DNA from: Paramecium sonneborni
Lineage: Eukaryota > Ciliophora > Oligohymenophorea > Peniculida > Parameciidae
Length of the DNA stretch: 64,000 nucleotides
Assembly: GCA_905182985.1 (NCBI GenBank)
Contig: CAJJDN010000070.1
Location: 201,673-265,672 of the forward strand
Reading direction: 5' to 3'
Shown: piece after piece, positions 1-10,571 of the stretch
How positions within the stretch are numbered: position 1 is the first letter of the stretch
Layout of the letters: each line of letters starts with the position of its first letter
The notes under the pieces: model-generated
The model's database searches: none
What the model was told of the DNA's origin: nothing
The model's input: the letters and a program-made list of their open reading frames with translations, nothing else
Translations under genes and position numbers: made by a program

Positions 1-1805
1 ATTTTGCTTTTAATCTTTCTGCTCTGCATAACGAACAACCTAATGACATTTCTTATCCATTAGGTTTATGAGGTATACCTAATGGACATTTTCCTAATCC
101 TGGACACGGTTTTGTCATATTTGTTTTTATATTTCTATGACAAGGGTCACAATAATGAGTTGTACCACTTATAAATAATGTTGTAATTATACTGACACCA
201 CCACAATGCAATTGAACAACAGTGTCTACATTTAAAATCGATAAAATCAACCCCATGTTTATTACATTTATCCTCCAAAGTTAATAATGGACAGCATTTT
301 GTACAAACTAAATCTTCCTATTTAAATTCTACTTTAGGATCTTAATCAGCTGCCTATTAACAATTTTTTAATCCTCCAAAATAGGGTTTTTTACATTTAA
401 AACATAAATAATAACAATAGATATGCATTGCATAATCTAAAGGTTTTTAGAAAAATTAATGTGTTGGATCTATTAGTTCTTTGTCTTTCTCTTTTTCTTC
501 AAGTTTTAATCTCTGTAAACACAATTCTTGAACTTCTTTTAATAGTGCTTATCCTTCTTCAATTGATTTTTAGAAATGAGGTACCTTTACATCTAAAAAT
601 TTATTGCATAAAGGACATTTCATAAAATTAAAAACTATTCTTGGACCATTCCATTTAGCATATAACTTTTATTTTAAACAATCTTCATGGAATATCTAAT
701 TAATTTATTAAATTGTTATTATACATGTCCACATGTTGTCTTAACACATGGTTATGTTTTTAATCCTTCTGTAAAACAAATATTACAATAATCATCTTCA
801 TTTTAATCTTAAGCACATTTTTCATTTAAACAAGGTAAACAAGGAGTATTCTTTAATCCTTAACAAAAATGACCACATTTTAATTTATTTGTACATAAAT
901 TTTTAGATCTAGTTTAACATTCTTATTATTCACATATTGTTTATAATGCTTCAGGTTGATTTTTTTATATTTTAGTTGGCTAATCACATAATCTGCATTT
1001 TACAGCAGCTTTATTTATTTTATATTATTCACAAGTCATATTTGTATGATAAGGCACACTCATACAATTTTTACATTATTCTGTATGACAATTAGAACAT
1101 TTAAATCTATTCTCAATATAATGTAATAATTATTCTCCTTATACTAATTTCCCATTTTAATCTTAAATTTTCTCATTGATATTTCCTTTCTAAAAAGAGA
1201 ATCTCTCTTTGCAATTAAAGCATTCAATAATATTTTAAAGTGATAAATTTAGTTTCTCAGTTAATTATTCATATTATTCATTTCCTAAGACCTATTTTAT
1301 CTCTGCATCAGAAAATCTCTTTCCACAAACACATGTTACATTACTTTTCATAGTCAAAAAATCTTCTTTGCAAATTATTAACATACAAACTTTGCAAATT
1401 ATATGTGAACAATTTTCTAAATACCAAACTTTATCAAAATCTGAATTTTCTTCAAATTATTTATGACATTTCTCACATTGTACTGTTTATGATGGAATCT
1501 TCTATAAAATTGGTTATTATTATTGCTAATCTTTTTTGGTTAAATTGAAATTTACAAATCATTAACATCATATCTAATCTAGATACATATACTTTTGCCT
1601 CAGCCCTCATAACTCTAAGTTAATCTATATTAGCATTTTAAATATCCTTTCTCTCAATATACTTCATAAATTCACTGTATGCACTATAAACAGGACAAGA
1701 ATCGATATGCATTTCCATTTCCTTTTCACTTTTGTAATGACAAGAAAATCCACAAGTACAAACAAAAAAGTCAGGTTCTTCTTATTATTAGAATTATTAC
1801 ATCAT
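1..1805 (-). CDS. RBR-like and RING-Cys-relay (MYCBP2/PHR-type) E3 ubiquitin ligase, C-terminus cut by window edge
   Basis: Probable E3 ubiquitin ligase. It starts at the first of two adjacent ATGs (1805) and runs off the left edge. In order it shows a Cys/His N-terminal finger (CTCGFSCHY), a Gln run, a RING-like module (CEKCH...CSHIICKVC), an IBR-like segment (HTNMTCEQY), an NFX1-like CGHFCQG finger, and then a module that follows the C-terminus of metazoan MYCBP2/PHR ligases closely: CGHIFHEDCL, WNGPRIVFNF, CPLC, CFKCKKPYFGG, CRHCCSIA, GTTHYCDPC and CPLGIPH. PHR ligases pass ubiquitin through paired cysteines (RING-Cys-relay); this activity is inferred from family resemblance. At least three introns (25, 25 and 29 nt) restore the frame; two end in AAG. 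Family assignment is firm for the C-terminal module, weaker for the RBR label. Confidence 0.8.
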
Positions 1806-1881
1806 TATTATAATTATATTTTTATAGACAAAAACTTATTTATATTATAAATAAACCAGAATATCTAAAAAAAATATTAAT

Positions 1882-3814
1882 TCATGCTGCTTAATTAACA
1901 AATTTATTTGGAATTATATCATCTTTGTCTTTTTCATAAACAATTTTTAATACTCCATTTTCAATACCAAAATGTTTCCATTTTCTTTCAAAATTTTCAG
2001 GAATTCTAAAACTTAATGTAAATTCTCCATATTTTCTTTCTTATTTTTTGATATGATCACTTTATTCTTCTTAATAAGGTTTTTTCCTATTACCTTTTAC
2101 AATAGTAACTACATTTTATCTATACATTTCAATATCTTCTTCATTGATTCCTGGTACATCCATATAAATAATGTACTTATCATTAGCAATAATATCAGTA
2201 GCAGGAGCAAATGAATCAGGTCGTGCTAATATCAAACCAGATTAATCAATATTAGTTTAAGGTATCTTAAGTTCTCCATCTTATAAATCAGCTTCCATTT
2301 ATATAATTTTTTTAACAAAAGAATTATCAGTATCAATTAATTTAACATTTACCTCTCTTTTAAAATATTATGTAAGTTTACTAGTAGCATATTGTAGAAT
2401 ATTTTCACATACTGAAAATTATCTATTTACTGGAACAAAAACTGCTTTTAACCAATATTTCAATAATGAAAAAACCCATGGATTAACATCTAATCCTAAT
2501 TGACTATCATCACTCACTAGACAAACATGTCTTGTGTATTGAGTTTTAAACCAAAGTACATGTTTCTCTTATAATTCATTCTTTCTTGGATTTGTTGCTG
2601 CCACTTTAGTTCTTTAAATTGATCCTCCAGTTGAATAAATTTATGTTACTTATGTAGTCCAAACATGTTGTAAAATTTCAGCAGTTTCAACTTCTTTTAA
2701 ATTATGAACTACAATTATTTCTCTAAATGTTTTTGAACTATTTTAAATATATCTAGATAATCTATCTAGATATCGTTAATCAAGAGAAGTGAAATCATTT
2801 ACAACGCAAATAAAATAATCGCTTAATTCGAATACTAAATCAATAATAAAATGTTCAGTTGCTTCTTTTTCTACAATACTCATAGCTGATTAAATTTTAA
2901 CAGGTGAATAACTACCAGCAGTATCAACTAAAATTAATTAAGTACCTGAATCTACATCAACATGTTTAAAAGAAATTCCTTTTGTCGTTACTTTCTTTCC
3001 TGATGGCAAATTTGATTAAGTAAGATTATTTAGTACAAATGTCTTACCTTTATCATATAATCCTACAACTGCAACTGTAGCTCCTTCCCATTTTATTTGG
3101 GCTCTATTATCATTATTTGTTAATCCAACTAATTCTTTATTTGCCTAAAATTATTTGCTTATATAGACAGTCCAACCTTATTGAACATTATTTATTAAAT
3201 CAATATCAAGAATCCAATCATAAACCTATGTTTCATCTATTCCTTCTTGTGTATTATATTTAACTGGATCATTAAAAATATTTTCTTGAATTTTATCATT
3301 TAATTTTGATTACTCTTCGAAATCATAACTTGTAATTATGTTAGATTAAACATTTTTACTATCTACATTCAAGTTATGATTATTGTGATTGAATTGCATA
3401 AATCTTCCTGTTTGCCTTAAAGATCGTGTTTACTAAAACTTCTCTGATGTTTCTAAATCTTTAGATATATTGTTGATTTGCTTCTCTAATTTCATCTACT
3501 CCGCAAGTCTCTAATATATTCAACCACTTACAGTATTTCTTCCTGATGAGCAATCTCATCTAAAATCATTATTTTATCATCATTCCTTACACTCATCTCA
3601 TAGTTAATCATTTCCATTATCTCATACAAATCATCAATCGTTCGAGCATCTTTCGTCATTTTGTTAAATTATTTCAAAATTTCCTCCTCTTCTTTTTATA
3701 TCCTTTTTAGCATCTTTACCAGAGCTGCTATTTTCTATTTAATATAGTTACTGTTACTTATGCCTTATCTGCAATTACTTTTTAAAGTGGTACTTCCTTA
3801 AACAAAGAAGACAT
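1882..3814 (-). CDS. P-loop GTPase fused to a C-terminal Hsp20/alpha-crystallin domain
   Basis: A 628-aa protein with two introns (23 nt each); the spliced length is an exact multiple of three. The first 130 residues are helical/coiled-coil. A GTPase-like domain follows: P-loop GLYDKGKTF, a possible switch I threonine in TTKGISF, and Walker B/G3 LVDTAG; a clear NKxD motif is not seen. The last 110 residues resemble a small heat-shock protein: DVPGINEEDIEMY, then a FTLSFRIPENF strand pair and an ENGVLKIVYEK end. One uninterrupted TGA-free frame joins the two domains, so the fusion is not an annotation artefact. Small Hsps hold unfolded clients; what the GTPase adds is unknown. The exact GTPase family (dynamin- or septin-like) cannot be settled by eye. 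Confidence 0.8.
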
Positions 3815-3864
3815 TAAGAATTAAACAAATTATTTTTAATCAACTCAATATATAAATTCATTAT

Positions 3865-4295
3865 TCATTCTACACATCTCCTCCAATACCATCTAACAGT
3901 TACTTATCTACTGTAATTTTCATCATAAAGCATACTCTATTTAAATAAATAGCATCTCAGCAAGATATTTGGATATGATTTATTTATTTCAACAGTTATA
4001 TCTATATCTATATATGCAATTATCGGTTTGAATATCAAATAATTCGTCCCTTCTTTAATTTTAATTCTTTCAAAGCCAACTATCAATTTCAGAATTTAAT
4101 TAAAAAGAATATCTAAAATACTTCTTAACAAAGAGTTGAATAGTACACATCTCTAAAAGAACAAAATAAAGCAAAATGAATAAGATATGATTGGAACTGA
4201 TAAATTATTAGATGTCTAATAAATCTTGTAATTGCTCTCATATTATTAACCATCAAATCAGATTGAGCAGTAGGCTCTTCTTCTAAGCCTGACAT
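3865..4295 (-). CDS. hypothetical protein, 135 aa
   Basis: Not recognised. The frame opens MSGLEEEPTAQSDL and contains one 23-nt intron ending AAG after the segment CSFRDV; the spliced length is 136 codons including TGA. The product is rich in Ile, Leu and Tyr, with a hydrophobic stretch near residues 25-45, and no motif is visible. It lies 50 bp upstream of the GTPase-Hsp20 gene on the same strand. Support is the open frame, the typical intron and the position. It could alternatively be misassigned upstream sequence of its neighbour. Confidence 0.5.
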
Positions 4296-4722
4296 TCAAC
4301 TTTATTCATCTTTGTCTTCATTTCTTATAACCAAAAAATGAAGCTGCCTTAATATCTTTCTATACTATATATAGGCTTCTAAATTTTTTTAGGAAATCAA
4401 AAGAGTATCTATACAGATTTTAAGTTAATTTATCGTTGCTTCAAATTTTCTAAATCAATTAATATAAGGACTACTAACTACTTTTTTTAAGTAGTTAGTT
4501 ATTTCATAGTTTCTAGCAATTTTTGGATAAATTATATTTATTTATAATATTTAAATACTTTTATATTAATATTAGAATTCTAGGAATCATCTTCATATAT
4601 ATTAATCATAAACTAAAGTTTATTGAAGAATTAGAAAATTATCTCTAATTTCTTATTAAATTACTCTATGTTATTAATAAGAAATTTTAAAGTGAAAATT
4701 TATTATCAAACATATTTTATAT
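4296..4722. other. intergenic stretch, AT-rich, with one strong hairpin
   Basis: No coding frame with protein-like composition was seen. It separates the start of the small gene at 4295 from the stop of the CTFKP-motif gene. Its only notable element is the perfect 10-bp hairpin at 4474-4498. Confidence 0.6.
4474..4498. repeat. perfect 10-bp inverted repeat with T5 loop
   Basis: CTAACTACTT, five T, then AAGTAGTTAG: a perfect 10-bp stem. It lies downstream of the CTFKP-motif gene (minus-strand stop at 4723) and upstream of the small orphan. It might be an RNA 3'-end signal or simply an AT-rich palindrome; no function can be shown. Confidence 0.5.
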
Positions 4723-6244
4723 TCACTATAATGATAGTTTCTTATTTAGTAATGGTTTAAAAGGTATAGATTAGTAATATTAAATTTAATTTGATTTCTT
4801 TTTTTTCTCTTATCTTTAATATTCTTAATACAATCGATCGAATGGATTGGATTCTAGTTAAAATTAAGTTACATAAGAATTATTGTCTGACTATGGTTTC
4901 TTAATTAGAGACTCAGATTTCTTATTCATATGAGAAATTGAATGGTCTTTAATATCTGAAACCGATTTTACACTACTGTGATTATATAATCTATCGAAAA
5001 CTTTTTCATTTTGTCTACAATTTCCTTGGTTATTAATCGCAGGAGTAAACGTGCATTGTTCTAATTCAATCTATTATAATTCTTCTTATTTTAATGCTAC
5101 ATTATTCATTTTCTCAAAATGATGATTATAAAGCCTCTCTTCTACTGATATACCATCAAATTGTTGTAATTTTAAAGGTGAGCTAATTAATTAAGGACGA
5201 TAAGTAAATTCTGAATCTTCATTATTTCTCGGTGTTTTGTTTCTTTATGTTAAAGCATTTTAGTATAGTCTATCAAACGGATTTTCAACTGATTAATTTC
5301 TACCCAATTATTTAGTATTTATTGATGGTTTGAAAGTGCAATCTTTTAATTCTTATTACTGATTAAGTTCTTAGACAATTTATAATTTGATTTTTGAATC
5401 CATTGCATAGTTATTCAATCTTATATGAGCTGGAGAATTTAATTCTAATTTTTAACTCTTTTTTGTAATTTAAGGTTTAAATGTGCATTCCTTCATAAGG
5501 TGATTGATTTACTAATCTCGTTTGACTATTTAATTCTCTTCGTTTAAAATATGTTATTCATATAGATGATTTAATTAAGAGCTAGATTTTGTATGTATTT
5601 CACTAACTGACATCTTTCTCTATTAGCTTTCTTATAGAGATTCTTATTTTTGATCTCTATTAATGTTGATCCATGTCCTTACTATACGAGATGATAATTC
5701 AATCATTTATTCTCTTGTTAAATTAATTAAATGTATAAGGAGTGTTTCTTCCAATGTGTTTTTATGCTCTTTGAATGATTCTTATAATGCCAAAAGACCG
5801 AAATTTCTACAATAAGTAGAAAACTCATTCAGGTATTAAACCATAATTATTAAATCAGATAATTAAGGAAAATTTATTACAATACAATTAGTATGATAAG
5901 AGCTTCATTTCCATTCATGAACTTAAATAGTCCATGGAGTTTGTGGATCAGCGTTCTGCTGTTATCTGCGAAAATGTATATATCAGAAGCTCTAGATTGA
6001 TTTGTCATACTCATAGTACATTTTAATATTACGATAATTTTAATGTCTCTACATGACAATACAATATATTTTTAAAAATATAACTATAAATTTATACAAA
6101 ATCAATTTAAGTTCTCTCTTTTAGCTGTCATTAATCTTAGTATTAATAGACAATTATTAAGTATACTATCTTAACAATCCTCAATAATATTGGTTAATTA
6201 TGAATATCCTCAGTGAAACTGGTGAGATCAATTTGAACAACCAT
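4723..6244 (-). CDS. CTFKP-motif repeat protein with apparent frameshift near 5870
   Basis: The 3' part (4723-5844, 374 codons, no intron) repeats two short motifs in its second half: CTFKP-like (CTFKPQI, CTFKPSI, CTFTPAI) and NPFDRLYQ-like (three copies), in a Gln/Asn/Lys-rich chain. The 5' part (5829-6244) begins MVVQIDLTSFTED, has introns of 31 and 28 nt and encodes helical, armadillo-like sequence. The two frames overlap by 16 nt and differ by one frame. Both look coding, so they are probably one gene broken by an indel, perhaps in the partial duplication ATTGTATTGTA near 5870. If they are two genes, the downstream start is the ATG at 5844. Function is unknown. The first 396 bp are repeated at 7026-7422. 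Confidence 0.6.
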
Positions 6245-6443
6245 TTAGTTTTAAAAAACTCAATTTTAAAAACAAATTGTATTTAAAAATATTATTTGTA
6301 TTGTATTCATTTAATTGTAATTTGTGAAGGATTTTAATTGATTAAAATTATTTGATTTGATTCAACTCCAATTTTGATAATGAGAAACAATATGAATCCA
6401 AAAGAATAATATCTACAATTAAATCTTATCAATAAAGTTTATG

Positions 6444-6751
6444 TCAAAATGTGGTATCAACAAATTTAAAGCGTTTCAGACACTATTAATTTGATTATTT
6501 TTCATTAGGACTATCATAAACTCTATTTTTTCAAAGGAATTACTATATTTTCAGTAATTTTTGCTCTCGTTGATTAAATTACTCATCTTTGTAATTCTTT
6601 AATAATCAAATCTTCATAATAATTAATTAACAGATAAATCCTATAGCTAAAAAAGTATGCAAAAATAAAGAAACAATATATATAGATTAATATAAATTAA
6701 TAAGTGTAAAATGCACAATTTGAATGTTATTCTTAAGTTTTAATTTTTCAT
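6444..6751 (-). CDS. small membrane protein, copy 1
   Basis: Identical to the gene at 7709-8016 and described there. It is present twice only because of the contig overlap. Confidence 0.5.
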
Positions 6752-6899
6752 TCATAGTTTTCTATTATTACTAGTATTAGATTTGTGGAAGATTGAAGCA
6801 AGCTTTAATTATTGATAGCTTGTTCTAGAAAATTAATAATTTAAATCATAAGATAATAATAATTATATTTTATTTTATATGATTCGATACTCAATTGAT

Positions 6900-7024
6900 T
6901 CATGATTTAAATAGAACCAAAACGCAAGTCATATTATCACACCCAGTACCCACTAGATGATAAAATATAATGTTTACATGTTGTATCTTTTGCCAACAAT
7001 TAATCAAGCAACTTTTCTGTAGCT
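6900..7024 (-). pseudogene. truncated 3' end of the PP2C gene, overlap copy
   Basis: The last 125 bp of the PP2C gene, including the final intron and its TGA, cut by the N. The intact gene is at 8165-9177. This is most likely the edge of a contig, not a real pseudogene. Confidence 0.85.
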
Positions 7025-7025
7025 N
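7025..7025. other. single N marking a contig join
   Basis: The only ambiguous base in the window. It sits exactly between the two copies of the 1.18-kb repeat, which marks it as a scaffolding join and not a base-call failure. Confidence 0.9.
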
Positions 7026-7422
7026 TATTAAATCAGATAATTAAGGAAAATTTATTACAATACAATTAGTATGATAAGAGCTTCATTTCCATTCATGAAC
7101 TTAAATAGTCCATGGAGTTTGTGGATCAGCGTTCTGCTGTTATCTGCGAAAATGTATATATCAGAAGCTCTAGATTGATTTGTCATACTCATAGTACATT
7201 TTAATATTACGATAATTTTAATGTCTCTACATGACAATACAATATATTTTTAAAAATATAACTATAAATTTATACAAAATCAATTTAAGTTCTCTCTTTT
7301 AGCTGTCATTAATCTTAGTATTAATAGACAATTATTAAGTATACTATCTTAACAATCCTCAATAATATTGGTTAATTATGAATATCCTCAGTGAAACTGG
7401 TGAGATCAATTTGAACAACCAT
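7026..7422 (-). pseudogene. truncated 5' end of the CTFKP-motif gene, overlap copy
   Basis: Same sequence as 5848-6244, starting MVVQIDLTSF and cut at the N. A contig-edge fragment, not an independent gene. Confidence 0.8.
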
Positions 7423-7483
7423 TTAGTTTTAAAAAACTCAATTTTAAAAACAAATTGTATTTAAAAATATTATTTGTATTGTA

Positions 7484-7570
7484 CACTTCTCTTTAAACAT
7501 TTCTTCATCATTTAATAAATAATAGAATAAAAATTAAGAAAAATAAACCTTATTCTATTGTTTTAGTATA
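7484..7570. mobile_element. 87-bp IES-like insertion bounded by TA
   Basis: Copy 1 reads ATTG-TA-TTCATT at 6301-6310. Copy 2 has 87 extra bases after the same TA, and the insert ends in TA, so precise removal would leave one TA. Read inward, the two ends are TACACTTC and TATACTAA; the published Paramecium IES consensus is TAYAGYNR, and both ends match except for C in place of the G. It lies in the gap between the tiny membrane-protein gene and the CTFKP gene. Paramecium IESs are excised by a domesticated PiggyBac transposase during macronuclear development. The likely meaning is an IES retained in one contig; a simple indel polymorphism is the alternative. Confidence 0.75.
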
Positions 7571-7708
7571 TTCATTTAATTGTAATTTGTGAAGGATTTT
7601 AATTGATTAAAATTATTTGATTTGATTCAACTCCAATTTTGATAATGAGAAACAATATGAATCCAAAAGAATAATATCTACAATTAAATCTTATCAATAA
7701 AGTTTATG

Positions 7709-8016
7709 TCAAAATGTGGTATCAACAAATTTAAAGCGTTTCAGACACTATTAATTTGATTATTTTTCATTAGGACTATCATAAACTCTATTTTTTCAAA
7801 GGAATTACTATATTTTCAGTAATTTTTGCTCTCGTTGATTAAATTACTCATCTTTGTAATTCTTTAATAATCAAATCTTCATAATAATTAATTAACAGAT
7901 AAATCCTATAGCTAAAAAAGTATGCAAAAATAAAGAAACAATATATATAGATTAATATAAATTAATAAGTGTAAAATGCACAATTTGAATGTTATTCTTA
8001 AGTTTTAATTTTTCAT
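7709..8016 (-). CDS. small membrane protein, 83 aa
   Basis: The predicted protein starts MKNQNLRITF, has a strongly hydrophobic stretch (about residues 9-38, with Ile/Leu/Tyr/Phe runs) and a charged Gln-rich tail. Removing introns of 35 nt (ending AAG) and 21 nt (TAG) gives exactly 84 codons with stop. No homologue is recognised. It sits just downstream of PP2C on the same strand. Short length makes the call tentative, but the frame arithmetic and intron form support it. Confidence 0.5.
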
Positions 8017-8164
8017 TCATAGTTTTCTATTATTACTAGTATTAGATTTGTGGAAGATTGAAGCAAGCTTTAATTATTGATAGCTTGTTCTAGAAAATTA
8101 ATAATTTAAATCATAAGATAATAATAATTATATTTTATTTTATATGATTCGATACTCAATTGAT

Positions 8165-9177
8165 TCATGATTTAAATAGAACCAAAACGCAAGTCATATT
8201 ATCACACCCAGTACCCACTAGATGATAAAATATAATGTTTACATGTTGTATCTTTTGCCAACAATTAATCAAGCAACTTTTCTGTAGCTTTCTACAGATT
8301 TTGAGTGGATTTCATCTCTTAGGCAACGAAATTAAGTATTTATTGATGATCCCATGTTTCAAAGACTCCATCACATCCCATCAACAAAAACCTGATAAAT
8401 ATATAGAAATAGGAATTACTTATCAGCTGCAGTCAATTATGTTACTTTAACTTCAGGTAATGCAGTGATGATTTATTCTTCAGGTTTGAATCTGTTATCT
8501 TTTTTGTATTCTAAATCTCCCAAAGCTCTTGATAAAGAAAGATTGCCTTAAATATATATGAATAAAAAACCATTAGCACGACCATCAGAAACAAAACCTC
8601 CAGCTCTCTCTATTCTTTTTTTTTCTAATTCGTCATCTGGCTTATGATCTTTACTCATATCAAATGGTTTTCCATCTCTATTTAAAAAAGATCTAGAATC
8701 TCCTGCATTGGCAACATATAAAGTCTTGCCAACAATCAAAGCAACATTTGCAGTACATCCAGCCAAAGAAGCTAATTATTTAGTATTTTATTACCTTCAT
8801 CAGATGCTCCTCTTATTTTATTCAACTCTTCCTAACCAGCTTAATCTTATAACATTTTGTCAATTCTGAAAAATGTCTCTGTCAAGGCCTTTTCATAATT
8901 TTTTTATTGATAGTTTTTATTCTTCATCAATTCTTCCTTGAAATGTCTTTCTGCAAATATTGCTACTTCACTTCCACCATGACCATCAAAAACAGCGAAT
9001 AAATGAACATCATTTTCTATGTTTAATTCAGAAATATGGGTATCCTCCATTGTGTTTCTCCATCCTACATTATTCATTTCAAATACCTTGCATATGAGTT
9101 GCTGCGTATTCTATAGCTTAATTCTTGCCTGTATATGTTGATTTTTCTGTTTTTGGTTGGCTTAGATACGGTCCCAT
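8165..9177 (-). CDS. PP2C-family (PPM) serine/threonine protein phosphatase
   Basis: A metal-dependent phosphatase of 296 aa. Diagnostic motifs in order: [76 protein letters not shown] and [12 protein letters not shown], the full set of metal-binding aspartates of the family. Five introns of 22, 23, 24, 28 and 25 nt are needed; their 3' ends are TAG, TAG, AAG, CAG and TAG, and the spliced length is 297 codons. The N-terminus [12 protein letters not shown] resembles other protist PP2Cs. It is head to head with the membrane-protein gene at 9214, with 36 bp between start codons. The 3' end is also present as a fragment at 6900-7024. Confidence 0.95.
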
Positions 9178-9213
9178 TTAGACTTTTTTATTTAAAATAG
9201 ATATTTATTAATA

Positions 9214-10571
9214 ATGTTCATTATTGCATATGCTCTTTAACTTAATATCTATTTAGGAAAAATTTAAGATCCACTTATCCTACCTAATAACTCTGGCATG
9301 CTTATCGATATTTTTTATGATGTCATGGATTCCTTAAAATCTCGCAGAGGCGAATAATTAGAATTACTTTATGTCAATCAATCTGATTAAGCTAATATTA
9401 CTTTTGACTTTATTAGAAATTTTAATTAAGAAAAGAGCATTGTTCTTACCCAAGATTTAATTTAACTTGACTACTCTCATTATGATGTATTTCCTATGAG
9501 TTATATAAGCAGTTGTCAAAACCAATACTTACAGAAAATTATATTTTTATTTATCCGAGTCTTGTTGTTACACTATTCTCAAGAATTGTCTGGGAACTCT
9601 TTTTCAATTACATCATTATTATTTTTCCTTGGATTATGCTCTATGCAAATTTTATGATTTTTTTCCTCTCCAAATAAAAATATAGAACCTATTCCAAAAA
9701 AATCCAGGTCTCCTTACAAATTCTTGTTGGCAATCAAGAAACCAATTAGTATTTATCACTTTTACCAAATTAGATCTACTTTAATACTTAAAATCATGTT
9801 TATTATTGTTACATTTTTAATAAGCTCCATCATTTTTATTGATTTCATTTATGTTGTTGGTAATGCTATTTAAAGGTAAAATTTTAATTCTCTTAATGAT
9901 TTGGCCATGAATCAATTTTAATTATGTTCCATTAGAAATGATATATTTATATCAGACATGATTCAAAGGTACCGTGATATAAGTTTTCAAGAAAAGGACA
10001 ATATCAAACAATGCATAGATGTACATCATTTATAAATAAATCAAGATACTCTTTAAAAATGAAGATGCAGTAATTTTTGTAAGCGAATTCTAATACGGCC
10101 TCTTTCTCAAGGAATACCCAGAATACACATATTTAAAATATTAGTTAAAGTATAACTCCTACAGAAGTTATCAATTATTAATTAATCAAACTATTGATAA
10201 CAATATTAGAAAAGTAATTATTCTATTTAAAATAGGATATCAATACTTCTATAGATTAATTATGGTCTTAAAAATATGATCTAGATGTAAGAAAAAGGTA
10301 TCTTGTTCAATTAGTCTATGTTAAATCAGCTGTAGTTTCTTTAATTTTTACTAACAAAACCTTTCTCACAACAAGCATAATGATTTCAATTACTTCTATT
10401 CTTTTAATTTAAATATCAATAGTTCGTAAACAATGTCGATTATGTCGTAAAAAATTACCATTCCCATTCACTTCCCAAAAAACCAAAGTAACTCGTTCAA
10501 AAGAAAATAAAACAAATATCAACGAGTCATAAGTATTTATAACAGGGATTCTAGAAGAATTAAAGAATTGA
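9214..10571 (+). CDS. multi-pass membrane protein, function unknown, 418 aa
   Basis: Introns of 23, 31, 25 (all ending AAG) and 22 nt (TAG) give a clean 419-codon frame. Three hydrophobic segments are visible: around FNYIIIIFPWIMLYANF, LKIMFIIVTFLISSIIF and TTSIMISITSILLIQ. Between the last two lies a roughly 150-residue polar domain, and the C-terminus is basic (CRLCRKKLPFPF). The arrangement of a polar domain flanked by two membrane helices recalls sensor-type proteins, but no signalling motif was seen. Unspliced, a TGA occurs at 9655; the first intron moves the frame away from it. Confidence 0.7.

Larger units (their letters stand above)
5848..7024. repeat. copy 1 of a 1177-bp direct repeat, left contig end
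   Basis: This stretch reappears at 7026-8289, apparently without substitutions, differing only by an 87-bp insertion in copy 2. It ends exactly at the N at 7025. It carries the 5' end of the CTFKP gene, the tiny membrane-protein gene (6444-6751) and the last part of the PP2C gene (6900-7024). Both genes at its edges are cut at the N boundary, as expected for two overlapping contig ends placed end to end. Confidence 0.9.
7026..8289. repeat. copy 2 of the direct repeat, right contig start, carrying an 87-bp insertion
   Basis: Aligns to 5848-7024 along its whole length (1264 = 1177 + 87). It begins inside the CTFKP gene, so 7026-7422 is a truncated 5' copy of that gene, and it continues into the intact PP2C gene. 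Confidence 0.9.

Noticed and set aside
5848..8289. A true tandem gene duplication or a mobile element of 1.2 kb.
   Set aside because: The copies are separated by a single N, each truncates a different edge gene, and no terminal repeats or transposase were seen.
9655..9657. In-frame TGA in the membrane-protein gene at 9214, considered as selenocysteine or a premature stop.
   Set aside because: A 23-nt GTA...AAG intron just upstream (GTATTT...ATAAG near 9500) and a 31-nt intron downstream give a more protein-like frame that avoids it, and the spliced gene is an exact multiple of three.
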